From Cervus elaphus (taxonomy: Eukaryota > Chordata > Mammalia > Artiodactyla > Cervidae): a stretch of DNA of 64,000 nucleotides. The notes under the pieces are model-generated. The model ran no database searches, had not been told where the DNA came from, and worked only from the letters and a program-made list of their open reading frames with translations. This document shows, in pieces, positions 20,974 through 31,640 of the stretch. Location of the stretch: positions 45,160,001 through 45,224,000 of the forward strand of contig NC_057835.1 in NCBI RefSeq assembly GCF_910594005.1, given 5' to 3'. The position numbers were made by a program, and so were the translations under genes. Numbering within the stretch: the stretch's first letter is position 1; every line of letters starts with the position of its first letter.

Positions 20974-22000
20974 GAGAAAATGAGAAAAGGAAGAAGTAAA
21001 AAGTATACTTGGTGTGCAATAAAAGCTCACTTTTGAAATACAGGCTTGAGCCCATAGAAACAAAGGACCTTGAATACCAAGTTGAGGCATCTTGCAAACC
21101 CAATTTAGCAGTAGAAATATGACATCAAAATTGATTAATTAAGTGTAGAAAACTTTTTTCACCAACTGACAGTTTATTATCATAATGCCAATCTTTGTCA
21201 TTCTTCCAGCCAGCGGTACACTTTATAAAATTAAACAACACATCTTTCATTCATGGGGATCTGTACAAAGTGCATGTCATAATGCCCAGTCTACAGTCTA
21301 TATTCAGTGCTTAATATTCATTACAGATTTATCTAATCACCTCAAATACATGCGAGTTAATTATTTCTTTACAGATTGCTATAGACGAAGATTTCTCCCA
21401 TTATCCCAAAATAAGAAAACACGGAAAATGAAAAATTATAGAATACTGAAGAAATTAGCTCTGGCAAAAAAGTATATTTAAATTGACTCATTTTACTTAA
21501 ATTCACACCTTCACTTCCAGTATAACAATGGAAAACTAAAGAACTTTCACTTTTCTATCAGTATTAAAAATGAAAAGACTTTTAAGAACAAAAAGAAAAG
21601 AACAGAGGAATAAACAGAAGATCTTCAACAATGTCCACATCTTCAGGCAACATAATTTCTAGTTTCAAAGTTTTCATATGAAGTTCAGGTAAGATGTGCT
21701 TAATAATAAAATAAAACTATTGTTCTTGCTACAACAATAGGCCTACTAATACTTCTGTGCTCTGTTTCACTTCACCAGAGCACAATCGTGGTAGGGAGAA
21801 GGATTCTGAATGAAGTTAAATTTCCTTTAGGGACCTTGACTAGTTCAGGGGTCATTGGGATATTTTTAGGTAGTCCCATATGGGAGCCTGTATACTCTCC
21901 CAGTTGGGACTGTATTCTATGGACCTAGGATTTCACTGTCATATCTGTAATGACAGCTTTCTTTTTCTTCCTATCCCTTGGTAACATAATATGGCAAAAG
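20974..22000. other. no gene or repeat recognised
   Basis: Unassigned. It includes a 98-codon plus-strand frame at 21185-21481 that resembles no protein family I know and is probably chance. Confidence 0.35.
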
Positions 22001-22004
22001 ACAC

Positions 22005-22030
22005 AGAAGGAAAAAAAAAAAAAAAGCAAA
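22005..22030. repeat. poly(A) run
   Basis: GGAA followed by about 15 A, then GCAAAAACCC. It precedes the L1 5' region and may be the tail of an unrecognised older insertion. Confidence 0.6.
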
Positions 22031-22035
22031 AACCC

Positions 22036-23460
22036 TTAATGCTAGAGGATTCTGAGAAAATGGTAAAGTAGATAGCTTCCCATTCAACAGGAATTACACT
22101 GGCAGAAACTGTCTAATGCAACAAGATGGGATTCTAAATCTATGGAAAGTTGGTTACTTCCAGGGGAAGTCTTGCAAGACCAATTGCAATTACTTTTGGT
22201 CAATTTCAGCTCTTACCACTACAGGATCTACCTATTCCCCACCACAAGCAAGGTAGCAGGCAATAATACATATGTTCCAGAAGTACCTTGCTTATAGTTT
22301 CTGGGAGCCAAGGTGGCCAATAAGCCCCCTGTCCAACAAATATTGGGGATCTCTGTTCTGATCTCTGACTGCTGCTTCAGATCATAGAAGGGCAGGCATA
22401 GAGGCAGCCAGCCACTTCCCTCCATCCTTCAAAGCCTCCGCCCCTATGGCAAAAGTGACTTCTAGGGAACTTCCAAGGACTAGAACATTTCCCTCCCATC
22501 AGTTTTTTGTTTTTCTTTCTTGGGAGAACCAAATATTAAAAGGCAGCTTTATGCACAAAGGAAATTAAAAGTCATATGCCTAGGAAGAGGCACAGGCTTG
22601 GAAAGATCCGAAAATAAATGGACGCCTTAAACTTAAGTTCATATTCAATACTTAAGGCTGATCCTTAGCAGAGATGCCCTACAGCAATCAAAACCAAACA
22701 AAGAAACAAACCAAACAAAGATAATGCTGGGAAAAACGAAGAATCTGTTTCCAGAGTCACAGTATTATTAGATTAAAATGTACAGCTTTCAAAAACAACA
22801 ACAAAACAAAAGTATAAAAACAGGAAAGTATGACCCATTTAAAACAATTAAAAATACATAAATAAGAGAAAAGATTCCCAAAAGAATACTTGCTGGAAGA
22901 TCTACTAGACAAGGAATTTAAAACTGTCTTTAAAAATTTCAAAAAACTAAAGGAAGACATAAAGAGAGTCAGGAGAAAACTAGGCATGAACAAAATACAA
23001 ATACAAATAAAGAAATAGAAAATCTAAAAAGAAACCAAAGAGAAATTTTGTAGCTGATAAGTACAATAATTAAAATGAAAATTTTACTAGAGTTTCAAAG
23101 GCAGATTTGAGCAGGCAGAAGAATCAATGAACTTGAAGATAGGACAATTAAAAGTTTTAAATCTGAGGAACAGAAAAAAGTAAAGATCAAAGAAAAGTAA
23201 GCAAAGTCTAAGGGACCTGGGGAATATCACTAAATGGAGGGAGTCTCAGAAGGCTAGGAGAGTGAAAGGCAGAGAGAATATTTGAAGACATGGTGGCTGA
23301 GATTTCCTAAATTCTATTACATTGGGAATTAATTAATCCAATTAACTAATTCAATTATTTAAAATTGAATATAAACATCCAAAAAGTTGAACAAAGTTTA
23401 AATAGGATAAACTACAAAAGACTCACACCAAAACCACAGAATAATAGGATTCTTTTGCAC
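22036..23460 (+). mobile_element. old L1 5' region and ORF1 remnant
   Basis: The left part resembles an L1 5' untranslated region. From about 22850 it follows ORF1: GAAGATCTACTAGACAAGGAATTTAAAACTG, CTAAAGGAAGACATAAAGAGAG, AAAGAAACCAAAGAGAAATTTTG, GCAGATTTGAGCAGGCAGAAG, CAATGAACTTGAAGATAGGACAATT, GGGAGTCTCAGAAGG, TTTGAAGACATGGTGGCTGAG. ORF1 encodes an RNA-binding coiled-coil protein; here it is broken by stops and frameshifts. Unusually for this window it is a 5' rather than 3' L1 piece, and it ends before the BovB at 23506. Confidence 0.75.
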
Positions 23461-23505
23461 AGATTCTCACTGTGCTTTTATTATGCTGATAAAAATTGAG
23501 ACCCT

Positions 23506-23950
23506 CTATGGTTTTTCCAGTGGTCGTGTATGGATGTGAGAGCTGATCTGTGAAGAAGACTGAGCACCCAAGAATTGATGTTTTTGAAATGTGGTATTGG
23601 AGAAAACTCTTGAGAGTCCCTTGGACTGCAAGGAGATCCAACCAGTCCATCCTAAAGGAGATCAGTCCAGGGTGTTCCCTGGAAGGTCTGATGTTGAAGC
23701 TGAAACTCCAATACTTTGGCCACCTCATGCAAAGAGTTGACTCATTGGAAAGACCCTAATGCTGGGAGGGATTGGGGGCAGGAGGAGAAGGGTACGACAG
23801 AGGATGAGACGGCTGGATGGCATCACCGACTCGATGGACATGATTTTGAATAATCTCCAGGAGTTGGTGATGGACAGGGAGGCCTGGCGTGCTGCGATTC
23901 ATGGGGTTGCAAAGAGTTGGACATGACTGAGCGACTGAACTGAACTGAAG
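23506..23950 (+). mobile_element. BovB LINE 3' end
   Basis: It begins CTATGGTTTTTCCAGTGG and runs through GAGAGTCCCTTGGACTGCAAGG, CTCCAATACTTTGGCCACC and GATGGCATCACCGACTCG to the terminal GAGCGACTGAACTGAACTGAAG. Slightly diverged; 5'-truncated. A reversed BovB 3' end lies 1 kb downstream. Confidence 0.95.
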
Positions 23951-24960
23951 AGAATAAACAGAATGCACAGACTGTTCCAAACAAATTTGACTTTCTTGAC
24001 CATAGAGTGTGCCCTGTAAGTGGTGTTTTATTAGATATATTTTTGGAAATAATATTTGAAGCTGTTGTTATTAAAGTATGTAGAGTTTATATACCACTTT
24101 GTAACATGTCTTCAAAATGAATGTTTCACCAGTGGAATTCAATTATAAACACAATTCAATATTAAACACTGTTTTAGATTCTGAAATAATCATAAAGACT
24201 TGTTACTTTTCTGCAAGCTGTTAACAATTTATTTGGGAGTATACACTGAAATAAATAGATCCTTTCAATACAATGAGATGAACACTGTAATAAGAGACAA
24301 AGAAGATTTTTGTAATTCATAGAAAAATTTCTGACACAGGACTGGAGCATTTGAAAAGACATTCTAGAGGAAAGAATGTTTTAGCTATGATCTGAGGGTT
24401 AAAAGAGGGTAGTCTTGGTGAAAGAGAATTAGAACAGAGTTCACGTAGAGGGAGTAGGGTAAGCAAAGACAGGATGCATAGAGGAGGCAAACTCTTTCAA
24501 TTTAACATATATCATATAATATATTAACCATTGAATTAAAAGTCAAAGATTTTTTGATAAACATTTTACTGTTTAATTTTTGACATTACTCAGAAAAATA
24601 AAATAAGCATGTTTTACCCAAGTGAAGTTTGCTATATTTTGGATTATTTTAGGGTATATTTCTGGAGATAGGACGCTGAATGAAAATGCATAAATATTTT
24701 CATGGTCTCTGATATATATTGCCAAACTGCTTTCGAAAGCATTATGTGAATCAGAAAACTCACTAGCAGTATTTAAGTAAGATTTTCAATGAATCCCCCA
24801 CTAGTACTAGTGTATTTACCAAACCCTTTCCTTACAGCACTGATTAACATTCCACTGGAATATTTAGTGTTCTCAGCAGCACATTTTTATGAAGACTAGA
24901 TTTTAAGAAATCATATTAAAAACAATAGAATAACAGTGTGAAATTAAAATAGTTGTAGTC
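23951..24960. other. mostly unassigned; contains an old antisense L2
   Basis: About 24180-24480 carries decayed reversed L2 words (TTTCTGACACAGGACTGGAGCATTTG, AAAGACATTCTAGAGG, GCAAAGACAGGATGCATAG). The rest is AT-rich and not recognised. Confidence 0.4.
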
Positions 24961-25206
24961 TTCAGTTCAGTTCAGTTCAGCCACTCAGTCATGTCCGACT
25001 CTTTGCAACCCCGTGAATTGCAGCACGCCAGGCCTCCCTGTCCATCACCAACTCCCGGAGTTTACTCAAACTCATGTCCATCGAGTTGGTGATGCCATCC
25101 AGCCATCTCATCCTCTGTCATCCCCTTCTCCTCCTGCCCCCAATCCCTCCCAGCATCAGGGTCTTTTCCAATGAGTCAACTCTTCACATGAGGTGGCCAA
25201 AGTTTT
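24961..25206 (-). mobile_element. BovB LINE 3' end, antisense
   Basis: Starts with TTCAG repeats (reversed terminus) and GTGTCCGACTC-like words, through CGGAGTTTACTCAAACTC, CATCCTCTGTCATCCCC and CCCTCCCAGCATCAGGG, to GAGGTGGCCAAAGTTTT. Confidence 0.95.
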
Positions 25207-25364
25207 AGGCTCATGCAATTCTGGATTCAAATTTTCCCCTTTATAGCAAAGAGTCTAGAATATATATCCAGACCCATCTGTTTTTATAGTTTATAATCAA
25301 TTTTCTAAATGAAATGAGTATTTTTGCTTTCATTTCTTTTTTCAAAAGAAAACTCTATATCTCT

Positions 25365-25500
25365 CTCCACATATATAGATATATAGATTACCTGTACCTA
25401 TATATAATTATTATATAAGATATATGTTGTCTAATATAATATTACATATAACATTATAATCTTAAGTAGCTAATAATATTTGTCACATATATTATATTAT
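25365..25500. repeat. AT-rich low-complexity tract
   Basis: Alternating ATATAGATATATAG, TATATATAATTATTATATAAG and related words. Confidence 0.7.
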
Positions 25501-25504
25501 TTAA

Positions 25505-25830
25505 GATTTTGAAGCAGATGAAAGTTTATTTCCCTTGCATGTAAATGTCTAGAGTTGGGTAGCACGGAGCTGGCATGTAGCTCTTCTGTTGAGGATCCTT
25601 TGGGGTCCAGCATCTCCTCTTCTCCTCAGTGCTCTGCCATCCCTAGACAGATGAGTGGAAGAAAGGAATAGAGCAGTGGAGGAAGGGACATTTAGCAGTT
25701 ATTTCTTGTAAAAGGAAGATTGCAGAAGCCACAGGCTTCTGCTTCCAATTCATTGATACTTGACAATATTCAGCTGCAAGATATAGAAGCATTGAGGGAA
25801 TGGACAAGTTAAACTTGGGAGGCCATGTAT
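25505..25830 (-). mobile_element. old MaLR-like LTR, antisense (related to 61620-61905)
   Basis: On the minus strand the order CTTGCAGCTGAATATTG..., GGATGGCAGAGCACTGAGG, CTGGACCCCAAAGG, ACATGCAAGGGAAATAAACTTTC resembles the end of an MLT-type LTR with its AATAAAC signal. The same family seems present at 61620-61905. The family name is tentative. Confidence 0.35.
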
Positions 25831-26037
25831 TCAATAAAAATGTCATTCTTATGCCATGAATGGAATTGAACATGAATATTGGGAGAAGACTAGTATATCT
25901 GTGATGTTAAAGTACTAAAGTTCTTTATAATCTATAAAATCAGTCACTGTCTTAGTTAATCCTCACAAGGATACTGTAAGGTATTATTTCTGCTTGGAAA
26001 ATGAAAGAATTAAAATGAACCAGTTTCCTCTGTCCAC

Positions 26038-26145
26038 AGGATTACCCAGGCAAGAATACTGGAGTGGGTTGCCATTTCCTTCCCCAGTCTGTGAAAGTGA
26101 AAGTGAAAGTCCCTCAGTGTCCAACTGTTTGCAACCCCATGGAAT
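26038..26145 (-). mobile_element. Bov-A2 SINE fragment, antisense
   Basis: CCAGGCAAGAATACTGGAGTGGGTTGCCATTTCCTTCC is followed by GTGAAAGTGAAAGTGAAAGTCC and GTTTGCAACCCCATGG, which is the junction between the two Bov-A units read in reverse. The dimer is incomplete on both sides. Confidence 0.85.
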
Positions 26146-27179
26146 GCAGAGTTTCAAAGAAGAGCAAGGAAAGATAAGAAAGCCTTCCTAAGCGATCAAT
26201 GCAAAGAAATAGAGGAAAACAATAGAATGGGAAAGACCAGAGATCTCTTCAAGAAAATCAGAGATACCAAGGGAATATTTCTTGCAAAGATGGGCACAGT
26301 AAAGGACAGAAATGGTATGAACCTAACAGAAGCAGAAGATACTAAGAAGAGGTGGCAAGAATACACAGGAGAACTGTACAAAAAAGATCTTCATAACCCA
26401 GATAACCACGATGGTGTGATCACTCATCTACAGCCAGACATCCTGGAGTGAGAAATCAAGTGGACTTTAGGAAGCAGAGTACAAACAAAGCTAGTGGAGG
26501 TGATGGAATTCCAGCTGAGTTATTTCAAATCCTAAATGATGATGCGATGAAAGTGCTGCACCCAGTTTGCCAGCGAATTTGGAAAACTCAGCAGTGGCCA
26601 CAGGACTGGAAAAGTCAGCTTTCATTCCAGTCCCCAAAAAAGGCAATGACAAAGAATGTTCAAGCTACTGCACAGTTGCGCTCATCTCACATGCTGGCAA
26701 AGTAATGCTCAAAATTCTCCAAGCCAGGCTTCAACAGTACGTGAACTGAGAACTTCCAGACGTGCAAGCTGGATTCAGAAAAGGCAGAGGAAGCAGAGAT
26801 CAAATTGCCAATATCCACTGGATCATAGAAAAAGCAAGAGAATTCCAGAAAAAAATCTACCTCTGCTTCATTGACTGTGTGAATCACAACAAACTGTGGA
26901 AAATTCTTTAAGAGATGGGAATACCAGACCACCTGAACTGCCTCCTGAGAAATCTGTATGCAGGTGAGGAAGAAACAGTTAGAACTGGACATGGAACAAC
27001 AGACTAGCTCCAAATTTGGAAAAGAGTTTGTCAAGGGTGTATATTGTCAACTTGCTAATTTAACTTATATGCAGAGTACATCAAGCGAAATGCCAGGCTG
27101 GATAAAGCACAAACTGGAATCAAGATTGCAGGGAGAAATATCAATAACCTCAGATATGCAGATGATACCACTCTAATGG

Positions 27180-27250
27180 CAAAAATGAACTAAAGAGCGT
27201 TGGTGGTATAGTGGTGAGCATAGCTGCCTTCCAAAAATGAACTAAAGAGC
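27180..27250 (+). pseudogene. retroposed 5' half of tRNA-Gly(UCC), tailless, with TSD
   Basis: Positions 27197-27232 read GCGTTGGTGGTATAGTGGTG / AGCATAGCTGCCTTCC, the first 36 nt of nuclear tRNA-Gly(UCC) as I know it, with no mismatch. They stop at the last base of the anticodon, the usual site of anticodon-loop cleavage that makes 5' tRNA halves. The A box of the RNA polymerase III promoter is present (TGGTATAGTGG, 27204-27214); the B box lies in the missing 3' half, so it should not be transcribed as a tRNA. The segment is flanked by identical direct repeats, CAAAAATGAACTAAAGAGC at 27180-27198 and 27232-27250 (17-19 bp depending on shared edge bases). The host BovB has this target word once. 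There is no poly(A) tail. The first copy starts C/AAAAA, compatible with L1 endonuclease nicking. It fits the known class of mammalian tailless retropseudogenes made from truncated small RNAs. Confidence 0.93.
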
Positions 27251-27798
27251 CTCTTGATGAGGATGAAATTGGAAAATAAAAAAGCTGGCTTGAAACTCAG
27301 CATTCAAAAAACTAAGATCATGCTTTTTGGTCCCATTTGGCCCCATCACTTCATGGCAAATAGAAGGGGAAAAAGTGGAAGCAATGATACATTTTATTTT
27401 CTTGGGCTCCAAAATCACTATAGACAGGGACTGCAGCCATGAAATTAAAAGATGCTTGCTCCTTAGAAGGAAAGTGATGACAAACCTAGACAGTGTATTG
27501 AAAAGCAGAAACATCTGACAAACATCCACGTGGCCAAAGCTATGGTTTTTCCAGTAGTCATATATGGACTATATATGGACTGTAGTCCACAAAGAAGGCT
27601 GAGTGCTGAAGAATTGATACTTTTGTATTGTAGTACTGGAGAAGACTCTTGAGAGTCCCTTGGACTGTAAGGAGATCAAACTAGTTGATCCTAAAGGAAA
27701 TCAACTCTGAATATTCATTGGAAGGACTGATGCTGAAGCTGAAGCTCCAGTCCTTTGGCCACCTGATGCAAAGAGCCAACTCACTGGGAAAAACTCTG

Positions 27799-27842
27799 AC
27801 GCTGGGAAAGATTGAAGGCTGATGCTGGGAAAGATTGAAGGC
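27799..27842. repeat. 23-bp tandem duplication inside BovB
   Basis: GCTGGGAAAGATTGAAGGC occurs at 27801-27819 and 27824-27842; the BovB family has this word once, so it is a local duplication after insertion. Confidence 0.9.
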
Positions 27843-28008
27843 AAAAGGAGAAGAGGGTGACAGAGGATGAAATGGTTAAATAGCATCACTGAGTCAATGG
27901 ACATGTGTTTGAGCAAACTCTGGGAGAGAGTGAAGGACAGAGGAGCCGGTACGCAGCAGTCTGTGGAGTCACAAACAGATACAACTTACTGAGTAACAAG
28001 CAACAACA

Positions 28009-29104
28009 ATTCAATCAACAGATATAATTGACCACTGTTTTAAAAAATTCAGTATTATTTTAATATCCTTGATCTAATGATTTGAATGAAATAAATTACT
28101 ATGTTATTGACTTTTCTCTTTTTGCCCCATTGCTATTGCCACTTTTAGGTACAGTTTACATCTTTCATTTACTGTAAGGGAACTTAAATGAGATCTTGAA
28201 TCTGTAGTCTTCTTGCTATCTTGTCTACCCAAATACTCTGATACCAAACATTAAACTTAAGCTGATAGGCTTTCTATTTATGTTATTTCAGGATTTGTAT
28301 AAAAGAACCTGGTGTTCTTTTTCAATGTGAAGATTTGTGGGCACCGCTTAAGCCTTAATAAATTAGAATCCATCCAGATGTGACCCTACCATCTGCTTAT
28401 TAATAATTCTCTATATTGGTCTTATGCCTACACATGTATATTTCATCTTCAACTCTCTCTGACATCAAGTCTCTTTTCTAGTTAGTCATGGCAACCCTAG
28501 CAGGATCAGAACAATAATCAGAAAAATGTTATCTGAAGAGTTTGCAAAACTCTCTGACTCAACTAAGTTTTGAAAAAAACATCAAAACAAAGAAAGAAAT
28601 AAAAAACTTCTGGATTTCTTTTCCAAGGCTCTCCATATTCATTGACAGCATGATCATCACCTGTCTGGGTGAACTACAGGATTAAACTAAATAAGACATG
28701 AGCCTCTAAAGAAGACAATTCTTTAGAGCAAGGAGACAATTTCAAACTTTATCAACATTCTACCCAAGCCATGAGCAGTACTTATTGGGCAAAACTCAGC
28801 ATTCTCTTCTTGCTGAACAGAAACCTGACCTCCAAACACATTTTGCTGAGTCACTTTATCAAGGCATATTTAACTGAATTAAGTTGCCTGCTTTAGCAGG
28901 TACCTTCACTTTTGGGTTAAGGCTCTGACTTCCATTCAGCACAGCACTGACCTTGCAGATGTGAACACAGTGGCCACCTTATACCCTCACCGACAGCTTA
29001 AGTCTGGCCCCTAAACTGTCTTAGCTGTTCAGATGTCATACTAGCTAGATTAAAAACTCTTTGAAGGTAGAGTTTATTATCATGATCATTACTATTATCA
29101 TTAT
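28009..29104. other. no gene or confident repeat recognised
   Basis: Unassigned sequence. A short L2-like word set (ATTAAAAACTCTTTGAAGGTAGAG) lies at 29049-29075. No protein signature. Confidence 0.35.
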
Positions 29105-29370
29105 CATAAAATACATATAACATAAAACATCATTTTAACCATTTTCAAATGTACAATTCTGTGGCATTAAATACATTCACCACCCATCTGCAGAACTTTT
29201 TTTTTTTCGTCTTGTAAAACTTACTTTGTGTACGTGTTAAACAAATCCTCATTCACCTCAACCCCCAACCCCTGGTAACCATCATTCTACTTTCAGTCTC
29301 TATAATTTTGGCTACCTTAGGTACTTAAATAGAATCATACAGTATTTTTTACTTTTAACTTAACTTTGTA
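29105..29370 (-). mobile_element. old L1M fragment, antisense
   Basis: ACATAAAACATCATTTTAACCATTTTCAAATGTACAATTCTGTGGC, then CCACCCATCTGCAGAAC, CAACCCCTGGTAACCATCATTCTAC and AATAGAATCATACAGTA, the same antisense L1M word order as 16580-16780. Confidence 0.75.
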
Positions 29371-29860
29371 CCTCATACTTAATCAGGAACAATTACTTTT
29401 CTTCATTAAAAAAATATTTGTTGATATCAACTACTTGGGCATTTGGGTACTACATGGAAAAGGCTTTAGTTTCAAAGTTTGAAAGAAAAATGAAACAAAC
29501 AAACAAAACATCAAACAGATCACCAAATTCTATGGGGAACTAAGTTGGGAAATACATGAATAATATAGCGATGCCTTAATTATCTCATTAAAGGCAAATA
29601 TTCACAGAATTGCTTGTGTCTGATAACTTGGCTACTATTCACAGACTACACATTGCATTCTTTGTTTTTCAATAAATTTTATATATAGTCATTGATACTC
29701 CACTTTATATTCCCAATGAGAATCCATTCTACAGACCCTAGAAGTACCCACATCATTCAACACTCTCAAGATCTTAAATCTAACTGCACATAACTAAGGC
29801 CCATGTCACCTTTGAAATTCCATTTACTAGAATTTGTTAAGCTTAATTTTTCTGATAAGA
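29371..29860. other. no gene or repeat recognised
   Basis: Unassigned AT-rich sequence. Confidence 0.3.
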
Positions 29861-29869
29861 AAGTGCTAC

Positions 29870-30800
29870 ATAGTTTAAAGTATTTTGAAAATAAAATAAA
29901 CCATGATAGAGGAGTAAAAATGAAAAGAGATGCTAATTTCAAAAAGTTTCCTTGGAGAGAAGCCTTTATTACCTGTGAAAAGAGATGTCACCTGTGAAAA
30001 GAAATTTGAATGAGATGAAAGAAGCCACTCTGGTGAACTAGGAGGAACCTGTTCTAGTCAGAAGGAACAGACTTTCCGAAGGGTCTGATGTAGGTATGTT
30101 CTTGGACATTCCCTGGCAAGATGGCAAGTGACCTGGAACAAAGTGAGCTGGATGGAGGTTTGGGGGGAGATAAAAAAGTTGAAATCAAAAAGGATGCAAA
30201 GAGACATGTCATATTAGCTTTGCAGGCATGGTGTTTGTGCTCTGTGTGTTGGGAAATTATTGGAGAGTTAATGCATGGGAGCCACATGGTTGCTGATTTA
30301 TTTATCTACTTTGGTTGCTAAGTAAGGGTCAAGAATAGACACAGAAGCCAGTGAGAAGATGAGTTTAGCTTGGACTTCACTGAGAGCAGTGGAAGTGGTA
30401 AGAAGCAGTAACATACAGGAAGTATTTTGAAGGTGTTGCTCATGTAGCTTGATGAGAAATGAGAGCTGAAGAGAGGGGTATTTTAAATGACTACTATTTT
30501 CTGGTATAGAGCTGAAGAAGACAGAGGCGTTTTAAATGACTACTATTTTCTGGTATATATATATACATATATTTGCCCTGAGCAGCTCACAAATTAAAGT
30601 GTCATTTACTGAAGTGTGAAGGATGAGGAGAGGGAGGAGAATCAGAAATTTGGGAATTAAAAGATCCCAGTTTTGGATAAGTTAGAGATTCCTATTTAGA
30701 CATCCATATGGTGAAGCTGAGTAGGCAGGAAGATAACAGCAGCCTGGAGGTCAAGGGAAAGACTAGAAGACTAGAGATACTTAATTGCCCGTCATCATCA
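29870..30800 (-). mobile_element. L2 LINE, antisense, long old copy
   Basis: Reversed L2 words in order from 3' end inward: AGAGAAGCCTTTATTACCTGTG, CTTGGACTTCACTGAGAGCAGTGGAAGTGG, GAAGTATTTTGAAGGTGTTG, CAGTTTTGGATAAGTTAGAG, GACATCCATATGGTG, GAGTAGGCAGG and, near 30790, the reversed remnant of the reverse-transcriptase aspartate region. It contains a 49-bp local duplication. Confidence 0.55.
30463..30557. repeat. 46-49 bp tandem duplication with a TA-rich end
   Basis: GAGCTGAAG...TTTTAAATGACTACTATTTTCTGGTATA occurs at 30463-30508 and 30509-30557. The last 28 bp (30481-30508 and 30530-30557) are identical. The second copy runs into a (TA)n tract. Confidence 0.95.
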
Positions 30801-30977
30801 AAACAGTGATATGTAGAGCTATGCTAATAACTACATGACCTAATCTAATGACTAAATGTAAATATTTGAATGTATTTCTGCTAGCATATTATTAAATTTG
30901 AGTATCATCAGTCTTTATACAGTAAATGTTGCTGAATTCTAAGAATAGCACACCATTTATCTATAGTTATGTCTACA

Positions 30978-31008
30978 TCTGTATCTATTTATCTCTCTAT
31001 CTATCTCC
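30978..31008. repeat. short (TATC)n-like simple repeat
   Basis: CTGTATCTATTTATCTCTCTATCTATCTCC: a few imperfect tetranucleotide units. Confidence 0.6.
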
Positions 31009-31319
31009 CCACGTCTCCACAGAGAGTACTATATATATCGGAAAGGGAAAAAAGAAAATGTATCTGGCAGTTTCCTCAATAAACATGCTAAAACTTCTCT
31101 GCTTTTTGACAAGCCAGTACATTTTTATAACTCATAAATAATTGGAAATAGCAAACAGCTTACTGTCATAAAGCACTTTTATGTGATAGTAAAAGATTCT
31201 CTTGCACATGTTAGTATTGGTCATAAACAGCACACTGAAGTCAAAAGTAAATGGCATGAGCAAGAAATTTCATTAGGTTTTAAATTAAGACAAATAAAAT
31301 TCTATCATGCTGTGGTTGC

Positions 31320-31640
31320 TACTAAATTCAATTCAGTTCAATATGTATTTGTTGCATGTTTATTACTTGCATATCATGTAATGTGCTAGCATAAAGGATG
31401 CAAAGATAAGCCAAAATTGTCACAGACTTTGGAGTTCATACTCTGGTAGAAGAGGACATTATTCCAATAATCACATGGCTTATTGTTTAATCACACATTG
31501 AGATAAAAATGTGAAGGATACCAACATGAATCTATAAAAGCATATGGTAACTGTAACTAACTTCGTCTGAGAAACCAGAGATGACTTTGTGAGAAGGTAT
31601 CACCTGAGCCTGGTGAAGAGAAGTTTATAAAACAAATGGG
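31320..31640 (-). mobile_element. L2 LINE 3' end, antisense
   Basis: TATGTATTTGTTGCATGTTTATTACTTGC, ATGTGCTAGCATAAAGGATGCAAAGATAAGCC, GACTTTGGAGTTCATACTCTGG and GATGACTTTGTGAGAAGG follow reversed L2 order. Confidence 0.5.

Larger units (their letters stand above)
26146..28008 (+). mobile_element. BovB LINE, reverse-transcriptase to 3' end, 1.86 kb
   Basis: The longest BovB copy here. BovB is an RTE-type LINE that copies itself by target-primed reverse transcription; a full copy is about 3.2 kb. This one starts inside the ORF (GCAGAGTTTCAAAG) and keeps the thumb-proximal and finger parts (frame at 26227-26451, then 26567-26749 with VPKKGNDKECSSY and KVMLKILQARLQQYVN). The YADD motif of the catalytic palm is at 27155-27166. 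Stops and frameshifts separate the pieces. Compared with the family, 18 bp are missing after 26875, which removes the motif A aspartate region. A tRNA-Gly half is inserted at 27181-27249 and a 23-bp duplication lies at 27801-27842. Inactive. The end reads TTACTGAGTAACAAGCAACAAC. Confidence 0.95.

Noticed and set aside
21185..21481. 98-codon plus-strand frame as a possible gene
   Set aside because: No domain, no splice or promoter context, and codon content follows local AT-richness. In vertebrate DNA frames of this size occur often by chance.
27197..27232. Functional tRNA-Gly gene
   Set aside because: The sequence stops at the anticodon. The 3' half, the B box and the acceptor-stem partner are missing.
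27254..27529. Several overlapping frames on both strands
   Set aside because: Fragments or shadows of the decayed BovB protein, broken by stops and frame changes.
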